Position numbers and translations under genes: made by a program. From NCBI GenBank assembly GCA_023525715.1, contig CM042015.1, forward strand, positions 84,702,750 through 84,766,749: a stretch of 64,000 nt of DNA, read 5' to 3'. This stretch comes from Cichorium intybus (lineage: Eukaryota > Streptophyta > Magnoliopsida > Asterales > Asteraceae). Below are positions 1 through 12,712 of the stretch, in pieces. Position 1 is the first letter of the stretch, and the number at the start of each line of letters is the position of its first letter. The notes beneath the pieces were generated by a model. That model was not told where the DNA came from. It did not search any database and saw only the letters and a list, made by a program, of their open reading frames with translations.

Positions 1-588
<588 letters not shown>

Positions 589-625
589 ACACACACACGC
601 ACACACATATACACACAAACACGTT

Positions 626-2135
626 ACTTTATTATGTAGACAATGTATATATACACTACCAACAACCCATCACAGGTTTTTGTTTATTTTGTTTCGAGTT
701 CGAAAAACTAAACTTTCTAACTACTAAGTGATGATTAAAATTTAAAGTCTTAAGTAGATTAACCGTAAAACTTTTCAAATTCTTATTAGTTTGTGTTTTT
801 GGTATATACCATTACCAACATATTTCAACCAAACTTGTTGGTAGCCAAATAATTTGGTACCAAATATACTTGGTACGGTACTGATAGCTAAATTTCTCTA
901 CCAAGTATAGTTGGTATGGTATACGGTTTGTCAAAAAAATGCTCGGTACCGTACCCATTTCACCCCTAGTAGAATCAATATACAGAAGGTTTCCACAAGT
1001 TATTGCAAACCTTTATACATTTGTTTGAATAAAAAGGAGGTGATGTTTATCGGTTCTTAAAAGAATCAGTATGATCAGAACCGCAACCGGACACAATCGG
1101 TTGCAAATTTTAGGAACTTAATTGAAATCAGTTACAACGCTTCTAGCTCTGAAACCAGTTGTTCTGAAATAGTTTCAGTTCCAAATACCGGTCAGTCTTG
1201 ATACTCACCCCTATTCTAAATCTTAAGATATTGTTTTGTATGAGCTACAAACTGCATGTATCTTGAGCGGGTCACGAAGATAGAATTTGATTTGTTTTTT
1301 TGCTTAAATAAGTGAATTCGGAGGTTACCAGGATTTTAAGAAGTCGATCTTCAAATTGTATTGAGAATGACATTATAAGGATGGTCGTAGTGGGATCCAT
1401 TAGGTGAGATTAGTTTTACTCGTTCATTTATCATTTTCTTATATAAATTACATTGAAATGAGAATGTGATATGAAATGAGTATATTGATACCAAGCTCAT
1501 CCCTACAGTTGGTAGGATTGGACAATACAGATTTGGAAATTTGGCGGCACATTGTATAGTGAAAAAGACATGAATGTACTGTAAAGGATGCGTATATACT
1601 GAGGTATGAAGATTGTAAGTTAAGTTGATATGTTTCATTCAGATTTGGATAAATCATAAGCGTTTGTACCACATTATATTGAACGAACTTGTTATGCTAA
1701 AATATTACAATAATATACAAAAATACCCGAATTTTGTTAACTTAACATTAATAGTCTTTCTTCTCGAAATAACATTTTGTCAAACAATTAAAATACATAT
1801 ACCCTTCTTATCTTATCCAACCGCTTGAAGAACAAAAAAACAAAAGGTTTTCCAAGAAAATGAGGAAGAAGATTTATTCGTCCGATATTTTCATTTTTAT
1901 TTCAAGGTAAATCGGAAGCTGACAATAAAAGAGGAAGATTAATGTTGCCTAAAACTCTGAATTATTGGTTATCCCGTACACTTATATTTATTATTATTTA
2001 ATTATCATTTAATATGGTAGAGTACAATACAATCGTTTCTTTGATATTTTTTTTCCATATCATTGACATCGATCGAACACCACAAAAGTGATTACCATTA
2101 CATCACCGCCACCACGACTATGACCAAAATTTAAT
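626..2135. other. AT-rich sequence, no gene seen
   Basis: No coding segment is convincing; ORFs at 1351-1828 are short and lack recognisable motifs. Around 780-970 there are several copies of TTGGTA/GGTACC-type words and around 1040-1200 repeats of an AACCGG/CCGGTT-like word, which suggests an old degenerate repeat. Confidence 0.5.
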
Positions 2136-2143
2136 ATACAGTG

Positions 2144-2684
2144 CAGTGGCGAATCTAGAACAAAAAACTGCATGGTTCCCTAATTAAAAAGAAAGAATCA
2201 ACCAAACTTGTAGCGGGTCGGGTCATATATCTTAAAAAACTGGAGACCAATCAGGCCACTGATCTATAAACTTTAAGAAGTTGGCTGAAATTAAACCGAA
2301 AAAACCATTTGTTTTAGTGAAATAAAAAATCTATTTTCAAGAAATATTATTTTTTTGACGTCAACTCAGGCTCGATCTTGCTAGCAGGCCTAGTTGACTC
2401 AATATTTAAAATCAATTCCGAATCGGTTCTACACTATTCTTTGCTTAACAACTAAAAACACCAAGTTACTTGCATTATATAAGAAGTTATGCAGAAAATT
2501 GTTTCCTTGCTTCTTCGATGTGGTACATCTTCAAAGGTAGTCTTCGATATGGTACATCTTCAAAGGTAGGTCTTAATTTGTTTTCAAGGTAGGTCCTAAA
2601 ATATTTTCTATATAAAATCTAGATGAATTTGAATGTGTAGGTAGGTCCTAGGACCCACCTTTGGCCATAGTAGATTCGCCCATG
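2144..2684. mobile_element. hAT-type MITE, 8-bp TSD
   Basis: The 541-bp element starts cagtggcgaatc and ends gattcgcccatg, giving imperfect terminal inverted repeats. It is flanked by a perfect 8-bp duplication, atacagtg (2136-2143 and 2685-2692). Eight-bp duplications are typical of hAT elements. It has no coding capacity. The element at 63382-63943 has similar ends and belongs to the same family. Confidence 0.8.
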
Positions 2685-2692
2685 ATACAGTG

Positions 2693-4388
2693 ACATGATA
2701 TCTATACTTTTGGTCTGAAAGACTTTTAATGATATATTATTAGCACAAAATGGTGGTAAATTAAATGTTTATCGTTGAAATGGTTTTCAGATTGTTCTGT
2801 TGAAGTAAAAAATTTAGTATGAAAATGGTATTCGATTTCTTATTAACTAATTTTATAATAGTCAGTTACAATTAATAGCAACTAATTCGTGTTTTCATTT
2901 TTATTGCAACTAATCGTTGTTTTTGTGAATACGTGTCTATAAATTATATGGTAACTTCGGTATTTATTGGACAAAATCATAAGCATGTCCACGTATTCAG
3001 TTTTCACAGGATTTTAAATTGTTGATTTTGAAATATTGATTGATTTGTATGCCGATATGGAATTAGAAATATTTTCAAGTGTTAACAAAACCAACATCGA
3101 GAATGATTTAAATACACCGACTAGTTAACCGAAATTATAAATCTTTATCTATAATATAAAAATAACACAAACATTAAATCACTACCGGTTAAACAGATAC
3201 CTAAAATTATAACACAAAAACATTTTTTTTTTAACTTTTTTTTTTTTTTTTTTTTTTTTTGTAAGGGATACACATCACACTACACCTATTGTAAGGCCAC
3301 CCGACTCCCGATATATACGGCCTAACCATAAAACCAAAATAAGAATGAAGTAAAAGAATTCAACGGACAACTAAATCAACGAATAAATATAAAATATTGA
3401 TTTGCAAATGACATTAATACTAAATTAATCTTCACAATTGTATTTTTTAGTATTAATATTTATTTACAAATGATGTTAATAATTTTAAAATAATAAAGTC
3501 TAATATAACATTTTTAGATTAAAATGTTCAAACATGTCGAAAGTAAGCTATGATAATCTTAATATCAACTTCTTAATTTGTCAATAGATAAATAGTGCCA
3601 CACTACACTATACATAACAACAAATAAACAATCACACACACGTTACACATACACATAGTAGCAGAAAATTATTTCATGGTTGAGTTTTACTCCATCACCC
3701 TTAAAGTAAATCTAAAACCCACATGTTTGAAACCACAAAGGAGCGACTGAAGAATTATTTCAAAATAAAATGAAACAATCTCACCATATTTTTGCTTGTT
3801 AAATATTTAGACCTCAGCATGTAAAAAAGATATCTGGAGATGCCTTAGAGATTTTGATATGGAATAATGTTATTGAAGAAAATGGTAGAGGTTTTGAAGC
3901 ACAACATGTTGATCAGATCAAATCTCACCTTCCTTTAACTTTGTAAAGGGGCGTTCGATTGCTACGCCCATCGTTCTTAACTTTTGATTAAATTCTAGAA
4001 TAAAGTTTCTCTTGCAAATTAGTATCACAGTGATGTTATTTTAGTCTCTGGACTGTCTGCCTTTTTGATCGATTTTGGTTCTTGACACTCCTCTTTTACT
4101 TTTAGTCTTCCTCAAAAATTTCAATTTTGTTTATATTTTACTGATGATTATTGTATACATGTACTTTCCCTACCCTGATACTCTTCTTTTGTTTATGAAT
4201 AGAGCATGTACTATAAGTTTTGAACCCTACTCTTTCGATTTCTGAAACGATATGTTTTTCTTGAACATTATTCTTCTTCCATGTAAATATTTTAATTTAA
4301 TGATAAGGTTTCTAATTCTTTATGTATTTGGCTCATGAATCCTTCAATAAATCCCTAAAATTTTCTCATTGATTTAAAATTTCATCAT
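2693..4388. other. AT-rich intergenic, one exon-like segment
   Basis: No full gene is visible. A poly-T run lies at about 3238-3260. At about 3812-3945 an open frame of some 44 codons follows a plausible splice acceptor (ttag). It begins PQHVKKISGDALEIL, ends in a stop, and looks more protein-like than its surroundings; I could not identify it. It may be the last exon of a lost gene. Confidence 0.35.
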
Positions 4389-4622
4389 ATTGGCTTAAGA
4401 GATGGGTTCAATGCAGAACCAAATATATACCACCTAACCACAGAACTACGTTCCTAGCCGTGAGATTAGATGGAGGGGGAAAGGGTAAGATCGTCCAATT
4501 AATCAAAATCCCTGAAAATTAGCCGTGAGATTTCTGGAATCAATTTCTTCCACCAAAAACCACACAGTAGTGATTTGTAATCTAGGGATAAGTTATTGTA
4601 CGTACCTGATGAAATAACTACG

Positions 4623-4735
4623 TATGTTCATTGATGAACATATGTTCATTGATGAACATATGTTCATAGATGAACATATGATGAACATATGTTCATTGAT
4701 GAACATATGTTCATTGATGAACATATGTTGATGAA
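4623..4735. repeat. 18-bp near-palindromic minisatellite, array 1
   Basis: Tandem unit tatgttcattgatgaaca: about five full copies and two partial ones. Each unit is nearly self-complementary (TGTTCAT/ATGAACA). The 18-bp period keeps frames open, producing a spurious MFINEH repeat ORF. Confidence 0.95.
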
Positions 4736-4893
4736 ATACGAGAACCATTACAGCAACAAGAAAAAGGACGCCATCAATTTGATTTCTGGAATCAATTTCT
4801 TCCACCAAAAACCACATAGTAGCAATTTGTAATCTAGGGAAAATGATGATAGAATAAAGGTTTAAAGAAGAAGAAGGAAACCACTGTTATAGA

Positions 4894-4989
4894 AAATGTT
4901 CTTTGATGAACATATGTTCATTGATGAACAAATGTTCATTGATGAACAAATGTTCATTGATGAACAAATGTTCATTGATGAACATATGT
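4894..4989. repeat. 18-bp near-palindromic minisatellite, array 2
   Basis: Five copies of the same unit as array 1, here mostly in an aaatgttcattgatgaac version. It follows the second copy of the 58-bp direct repeat, so the two arrays arose by duplication of a roughly 250-bp segment. Confidence 0.95.
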
Positions 4990-5560
4990 TAACAGGTTCA
5001 ATTTTATCTCGATTCATCCTTCACAGATTCATCCTCGATTCATCCTTCACAGATTCAACGAAACAATTGGCGAAATCGGGATTACTTTTAATGATTATCG
5101 ATTCCGATTCAAACATTCCAAACTTAATCAGACTATTTATTTCATTAGAATGAATAATACCTACCGAATTTGACCCATTTGCATCGTTTTCCTGTTGCCA
5201 ATTCGATCTCAAAATCCCAGCCGATGATTTAAACGTAATCCCTTCATACGTAATTTTTTTACAGTCGAATCTTCAGATCCACCTCCAAAAGAAAATTTAG
5301 GTCGAGATAACGTACATAATGCATTATCAGCAACAAATGTGATTACGCTAATGGCGAGAAAGAAGCTAGATGAAGGAGATGAGAATGATACAAACCCTAT
5401 TATGCCCTTGCTTGGATAGGATTCCCTGCACAAGGAGTATAATTCTTTTGGTGCACCCTTTTTAATTTAGACCATTGATATAATGATCCAAGGGTTATAA
5501 ATGTGGTTCTGCAGTTAGGTGATTTAATTTAGTTCTGCATTGAACCCACCCCATTGGCTT

Positions 5561-6641
5561 GATTGGCACTTGCAGATGGGCGTCATTCATAAATTGAAAT
5601 ACCGAGGTTTATTCACTTTCAAGTTTTATGAAGCGTTACAATCATATCAATAATTAACGAATTAATGGCAGAAATTTCCGGTGCTTTCACACAATAAAAA
5701 GGCAGAGGTAAGTCGTAACAAATTAATTACTTGTGCAAATAATTAATATTTTCAGGTGATTATTACTACTTCTCAAGTGTAGTATTACAGTGTTATAAAG
5801 TGATGTTTCCCAACTCTCTTTTTAATTTTAATGGAACCCTTTGAGAAAATTATAAGAAATTTATTAAGAAATTCGTTTTAGAAGTTTAAAATCAGGACAA
5901 AGTATATAGTATTGAAAAGCTAAATTCCATATTCTCTGTTTCTGCCTGCTCTTGATTCTACTTCAGAACCATTTCCACTATTTGATGGAACCACTAGGTA
6001 AACTTAAAAATGACCAACTGTTTGTTAAAAATCCTAAATGAACATGCTTTAGTTCATATAAATAGGGTTCACAGTTTGGAGTTGGAATTGAATATCATTT
6101 TCTTCAAATTCAAATTAAGCGTGCTTTGGTTCCAACTTCAAACATGTAACTGGAGCTCCCATATGCATTGTTAGTTTACGTATCTAAAGTTGGTTTCATT
6201 TTTAAACATGAATTTATTGAATTCTCTTGGTTAGGCTGTATTTATCTTACACCTACCTGAATGCCCAATGTGTGTGGATCACCCAGAATTGTAAGACACT
6301 CCCTCCCTGTTTTTTGACAATGACTATCACTTAAAAATCCTTTTGATAATCAGATCATATTCATTACTTTGTGGTTATAATGTGAACAGGGATTTCAAGA
6401 AAAGATCAAACTACTTCAATTTGATCTAGGTAACAAACCATACTGGTATAAAGAGAAAGTTTACCCACCAAACTAGGTGATTTTCTTACAAAATTCTTAT
6501 ACTTTTTAACCTTTTTATAATTGGTCAATTTGATCAACGTAACAAACCATGTTGCTTGACGTGGAATGGTAGCAAAGGGGAGGGGAACAAGTAGTGAGCC
6601 GTTCTAGGTGTTGTTGGAGGAGAAAATAGGAAAATGTTAAC

Positions 6642-6642
<1 letters not shown>
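5561..6642. other. AT-rich intergenic, nothing recognised
   Basis: No gene, terminal repeat or tandem structure was recognised in this stretch. Confidence 0.5.

Positions 6643-6726
<84 letters not shown>
6643..6726. repeat. (TA)n array, left flank of inverted-repeat element
   Basis: About 84 bp of pure TA repeat directly abutting the left arm of the inverted-repeat element. Confidence 0.99.
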
Positions 6727-8697
<1,971 letters not shown>

Positions 8698-9354
8698 GAG
8701 TAAATTACAGTTTTAGTCCCTGTGGTTTGTCAAACCTTTTAGATTGGTCCCAACTATTGAAAAATCACGTTGGTGGTCCTTAAGTTTTGTAAAACGCTAC
8801 AAATCGGTACTTGGGTCAGATAAAAAGACTAAAATGTCATTTTTTATTTTTTTTTCTTTTTTTTAAATTTAGTATTTACTTTATTAATAAAAAAATACCC
8901 CAACCCCCCACCTCATACGTCTCTCTCTCTCTCCATTTTCAGGTTTCTTGAATGTCCAAAGAAACTGTAATTTACGATTTTATTCTATGTCCAGAGAAAT
9001 CAGATTAGTAGTGTGCCATTATACCGTAAAGTATATTTTTACCTTCTTGTCGATGTTAGGATTTAGGGTTTCCGATATTTTGGGCGTGTTTCATTACAGA
9101 GTGCGAAATTCAATTACATATATGATTGTTAGAGCTCCCTGATATCTTTTTATTTTTGTTTGGAGATTTCACCTTGCAACATTGACCAATTTCTTTGGCT
9201 TTGTATATGCAGGGAACGTTATATTCATTCGAATTTTCATCATATGACTGTTGTTATTGTAATTTTGGTTGTTTAATCAAAACAACCGATCACACTCCAG
9301 ATGCTAATCTACTAAATAACAATCTATGTCTACAAACTAAACATCAAATTATTC

Positions 9355-9447
9355 AGGTGGGCAACAATTGCTTCACGATTACCAGGAAGAACCAACAACG
9401 AAATTAAGAATTTCTGGAATTCTCATTTACGAAAACGGACTCCCATC
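9355..9447 (+). pseudogene. Captured R2R3-MYB R3-repeat fragment
   Basis: Translation from 9355 gives RWATIASRLPGRTNNEIKNF followed by WNSHLRKR. This is the C-terminal half of the R3 repeat of plant R2R3-MYB proteins, with the second and third helices and the DNA-contacting NEIKNFWN segment. It starts right after an ag acceptor dinucleotide, at the place where many plant R2R3-MYB genes have their second intron (between R and W). It was therefore captured as genomic DNA with intron sequence. The canonical TDNEIK reads TNNEIK. No MYB frame extends upstream; the rest of the gene is absent. Confidence 0.85.
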
Positions 9448-9556
9448 CTGCAAACCAGCCTACCTTCCTAATCAACAACAGATACGAAGCACAACATAGT
9501 GGAGAACGATGCAGAAAAAGGAAAAAGAAATAACGAACGATTCAGATTCTCACAAC

Positions 9557-9772
9557 TCATATGAACAACAAATCGCGATTTACGATTACATGGAGAACGG
9601 GAGCTTGCATAATTTGCTTTACGATCTTCCTCTTGGAGTTCAAGTGACGGAAGATTGGAGTACCGATACGTGGGAAGAAACGGAAACCAATGATAATGAG
9701 ATTCAAAACGTGGGATCTGAAGCGCTTTTGATCACATGGCAGTTCCGACACAACATCACCGGAAACGGTTGA
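9557..9772 (+). pseudogene. Captured LRR receptor-like kinase fragment
   Basis: The frame contains QIAIYDYMENGSLHNLLYDL followed by PLGVQ and a WSTDTWEE segment, ending at TWQFRHNI before diverging. This is the hinge region of a plant LRR receptor-like kinase, between the ATP-binding lobe (IYDYMENGSL) and the catalytic loop. The acidic insert after the hinge resembles my memory of the 'probably inactive' kinase type represented by Arabidopsis At5g58150. The catalytic loop and the rest of the kinase are absent, so it cannot encode an enzyme. It lies in the middle of the Pack-MULE in the same orientation as both MYB fragments. Confidence 0.8.
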
Positions 9773-9879
9773 TAATGGTGGAATCAAGGAGGAATAGCGC
9801 CACTGTGATGGTGGGGCTGTGGGGGTAAAGATGGGTTGCGCTGCCCTTTTTGTTCCGTACGCAGGATGGAGAGAGAGTG

Positions 9880-9996
9880 ATGGTTGAAGCTCATCGAAAA
9901 GTAGGCAACAAATGGGCTGAAATTGCGAAACTAATTCCTGGGGAGACGGAGAATTCGATCAAGAACCGTTGGAATGCAACAAAAAGGAGACAAAAT
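9880..9996 (+). pseudogene. Captured second MYB fragment (MYB98/119-like)
   Basis: Translation from 9880 gives MVEAHRKVGNKWAEIAKLIP, then GETENSIKNRWNATKRRQN. This is a second-repeat MYB sequence ending in the NRWNATKRR signature, as in the MYB98/MYB64/MYB119 group, where the usual form is GRTENxIKNHWNATKRR. Here GR reads GE and NH reads NR. It differs from the fragment at 9355, so two separate MYB genes contributed. It is bracketed by a direct repeat of a ~30-bp segment (about 9848-9878 and 9998-10028) that also forms the inner end of the right terminal repeat. Confidence 0.85.
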
Positions 9997-10262
9997 TTTT
10001 TGTTCTGTACGTAGGATGGAGAGAGAGACACGTATGAGGTTGGGGGAATGTTTTAATTTTTTTATTAATAAAGTAAATAATAAATTTAAAGAAAAGGAAA
10101 AAAATTAAAAATGGCATTTTAGTCATTTTACCTGACTCAAAGACCGATTTGTAACGTTTCACAAACCTTAAGGACCACCAACGTGATTTTCCAATAGTCG
10201 AGACCAATCTGAAAGGTTTGACAAACCACAAAGACCAAAACTGTAATTTACTCTTAATTTAA

Positions 10263-10511
10263 TGGTGCGATCGACACACCGACACAATCCAAATCATTAA
10301 ACGCTTAAAAGTTTCAACTTTCAAGTATTGGTTTGCAATTTCTACTAATCTTCCTACTCAAGTTAAATTGTGACATGTGTCTTAAAATATTATTAGTTTT
10401 ATTAAATATGACACTTGTCATAATTTCATATGGATATGAATATGAGTAAGAATAAAATGTAGGAATCAATACAATTACTCTTACAAAAATAAGGCCTTGA
10501 CCAGGATTAAA
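10263..10511 (-). mobile_element. Copia fragment, right part, with small MITE inside
   Basis: Continues the match to 47510-47617 (ends ...aaggccttgaccaggatta). Compared with that copy there is an extra segment at about 10337-10491. It has short inner inverted repeats (tgacatgtgtc/gacacttgtca) and is probably a small MITE. Confidence 0.6.
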
Positions 10512-10536
10512 CTAGGCGAATGTCCGCGCGTTGCGT
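10512..10536 (-). mobile_element. Helitron 3' terminus (minus strand)
   Basis: On the minus strand the sequence reads a GC-rich hairpin-like word (gcaacgcgc), ten bases, CTAG, then TTT. It has the same spacing and near-identical sequence as the termini at 43344-43368 and 46662-46686. The body of this Helitron would extend to higher coordinates; its 5' end was not found. Confidence 0.65.
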
Positions 10537-10689
10537 AGAAAAATATTATGTAGTTAAAATATTAATAGAAGTTATAATCATAAAATCCAATTAACGAAAT
10601 AACATATAAAACATACAGATTAATTTAAATATAAAATAATAAACTACTTATTGATGAAACTATATTCTAATTGGGTATCCATTATCCAT

Positions 10690-11470
10690 CTAAGAAAACT
10701 GTTGTGGCCTAAACACAGAGCCCGAGACGCTCGCACGTTTGGATCCTGAACCGGAATCTGATGTCGAAGATGGAATAAGCACCCAGTTTGGACCATTTCT
10801 CATGCCATCCCAAGCTTTCAAATGCGCAAAAGGTCTCCCGAACTATCAAGCGTATTGGTCCATCGCGGCGTTGAAAGTGTTGAATTGGTTTTCGCCACTT
10901 TGGTGAAGGTTTGCCAAGTTGTTGAAGATCGCGTTAAACTTGGTACAGCGTCGCGAATTTTCCTCCATTTTGCGGTGACCCCGTCGTTATTCGAGTAAGC
11001 TCCCCGACGCATAGCTTATGGTAATGAGCCAAAATCCGCTACCACAACCCTTTAGAAGATTGGTTATTTCTTTTGCTAAATTGTCGGAAATATCAAGGTA
11101 AGCCTTGACCAAGGCAACTTCATCATCTTGTGTCCAAGGAGCGACTTTATCTTGGGCGTCTCTTGTCTTGTTTTGGGAAGATTTTTTCTTCCATGATGAA
11201 ACCACGGGTGGTGGTTGGGTTTCCATCACAACCTCTTCGAGAGAAGCTTGGGGTGGTGGTGATTGCATGGGTGGTGGTGACGGTTGGGTATTGGTAAGGT
11301 GGTGGTGGGTATGAAAATTGGTTTGGTGGTGGGGCGTATGGATATTGGTTCGGTGGTGATGAACTCGTAAGTAGGCTTGTGAACGTACAATTTGGCGCAT
11401 AATTAACATTATATTCGCCTAATCGAAAAAGATTTTGGTTTGATGGTGGGGTGTTTGGATCATTTTCCAT
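10690..11470 (-). pseudogene. Myb/SANT-like (Harbinger ORF1-type) protein pseudogene
   Basis: Read on the minus strand from a Met at 11470: a Pro/Tyr/Asn-rich N-terminus, a basic segment, then VAPWTQDDEVALVKAYLDIS (frames of 11147-11470 and 10987-11409), which is the start of a Myb/SANT-like trihelix domain. After further frame changes come AYSNNDGVTAKWRKIRDAV (10818-11012) and, around 10700-10850, WDGMRNGPNWVLIPSS. Plants have many such proteins, often misnamed 'glutathione S-transferase T3-like', which are related to ORF1 of PIF/Harbinger transposons. At least two frameshifts break it. It lies just inside a minus-strand Helitron terminus, so it may be Helitron cargo. Confidence 0.7.
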
Positions 11471-11744
11471 TTTGTGGATGTAAAATGTATAAAAGGGGGT
11501 TAGAGAGAATTGTGTGTAAAAAATATAGGATTTAAATGATATTTATGAGGGAAAAGATGTACGATTTTTAGAAATTAAAAAAAAAGTTATGCCTAACGCT
11601 ATATTCAACCGTCACATGACCGGTTTTTGGCTGTCCTCACGCGTCTCCCACACGACTTCCTCGAAACGCACCAGATAGAGAATGCACCGAGGGACAGTGT
11701 TCACACGTCCTTCGACGTTGACCTGGCGGAACGCACGTGGTGCG
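11471..11744. other. Unassigned sequence, GC-richer block
   Basis: Contains the start of a GC-richer segment (11590-11850) with a minus-strand ORF (11612-11902, 96 aa) of no recognisable family. Probably part of a transposon terminus or cargo. Confidence 0.4.
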
Positions 11745-12712
11745 TTCAGGCACACCGCATAGCCTAAACATACCACGAACAATGGCGGTTCTATATGGTG
11801 TCCTGGGGTGGCCCGGCAACTGCTGAATTCCATACACAAAGTGTAAACGTAATGCAAGTTTTCTTTTAATTTACTATTTTTATTTTTTCTAATAGGATGC
11901 AACTCCGCAGAAAAAAAAATGTACCACTACTTAATAGGCAACATCTCCGGTGCCATGACTATCGGTAAATCCTGAGTCCGCTTCTAATCACGAATTGACC
12001 GAAGCCTATTAATTTGAAGGTGATTGTTCCACGAATGAAAGGTGTTTGTTGCAATCCATTACTTTCTCACCAAGAAAGTGGTCATGAAACATGTGATTCT
12101 TGCACATGTCGCATATCAAACGTGTTACATGTCTATCAAATAGTGTAAAAAGTCATTCATGGATATTTACGAATGTAAATCATGAAACGTTCATACATGA
12201 CTTCACTAGATTAGATGAAGTAAGATTATTAAATAAAGCTAGCACAAAATATTATTTATGAAATTCTCGTAAACTGGTGATCAATTAAATTTACATGGTT
12301 TGTTATTTGCATATTATAATAACGACATTTATTACTTAATTATTTACGTTTTTGACATCATATATTAATTTCTCGAGTTTTGTTTTTTAACACCGGTAAA
12401 TCTAAATGTTATTATTGGGTATGCTCAAAAGTCTTAGGAACATACTCAATGTGTAGGACATTAATATTCTGTGGTAGTATTCAATACATATTGCATCTAA
12501 AAGTTGGATGTTGCATTTTGTTTTGAATGGTTCGGGTTAAATAGTTGCTATTTTTATTTCTACATCGTCCTATATTCAATAGATTTTTTTACCTATACAT
12601 TGTGCTTTAATAATTTATTATTACAACATCATTATATTATTTATCTTTATATTAATTCATGGTTACAAATGTTTTGAACTGTTTATATTTATTTTGTGCT
12701 TTATTTCTTTTA
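11745..12712. repeat. Three-copy dispersed repeat, continuous copy
   Basis: Positions 11745-12410 match 17300-17788, and 12410-12712 match 28928-29283. This copy is therefore the unbroken version of a repeat that is split elsewhere by an 11-kb insertion. It joins the decarboxylase pseudogene at about 12713. Confidence 0.8.

Larger units (their letters stand above)
4397..5552. mobile_element. hAT-like non-autonomous element with internal minisatellites
   Basis: The 1,156-bp element has termini that share an inverted GGGTTCAATGCAGAAC core (4404 onward and the complement ending about 5548). It is flanked by the perfect 8-bp duplication attggctt (4389-4396 and 5553-5560). The inverted similarity extends about 45 bp. 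Inside are a 58-bp direct repeat (4535-4592 and 4787-4843) and two arrays of an 18-bp near-palindrome. Small ORFs at 5021-5212 and 5209-5433 (-) are unrecognised. Confidence 0.75.
8698..10253. mobile_element. Pack-MULE carrying three host gene fragments
   Basis: The 1,556-bp element is bounded by a perfect 9-bp duplication, ttaatttaa (8689-8697 and 10254-10262), the Mutator signature. Long terminal inverted repeats of roughly 230 bp start gagtaaattacagttttrgt on each side. No transposase is present. The interior holds part of an R2R3-MYB gene (9355-9447), part of an LRR receptor-kinase gene (9557-9772) and part of a second MYB gene (9880-9996). The terminal ~30 bp match those of the MULE at 31953-36950, which could be a relative of its driver. 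Confidence 0.9.

Noticed and set aside
4624..4989. CRISPR-like array from regularly repeated 18-bp units
   Set aside because: Units are head-to-tail with no unique spacers, and the genome is a plant's; this is a minisatellite.
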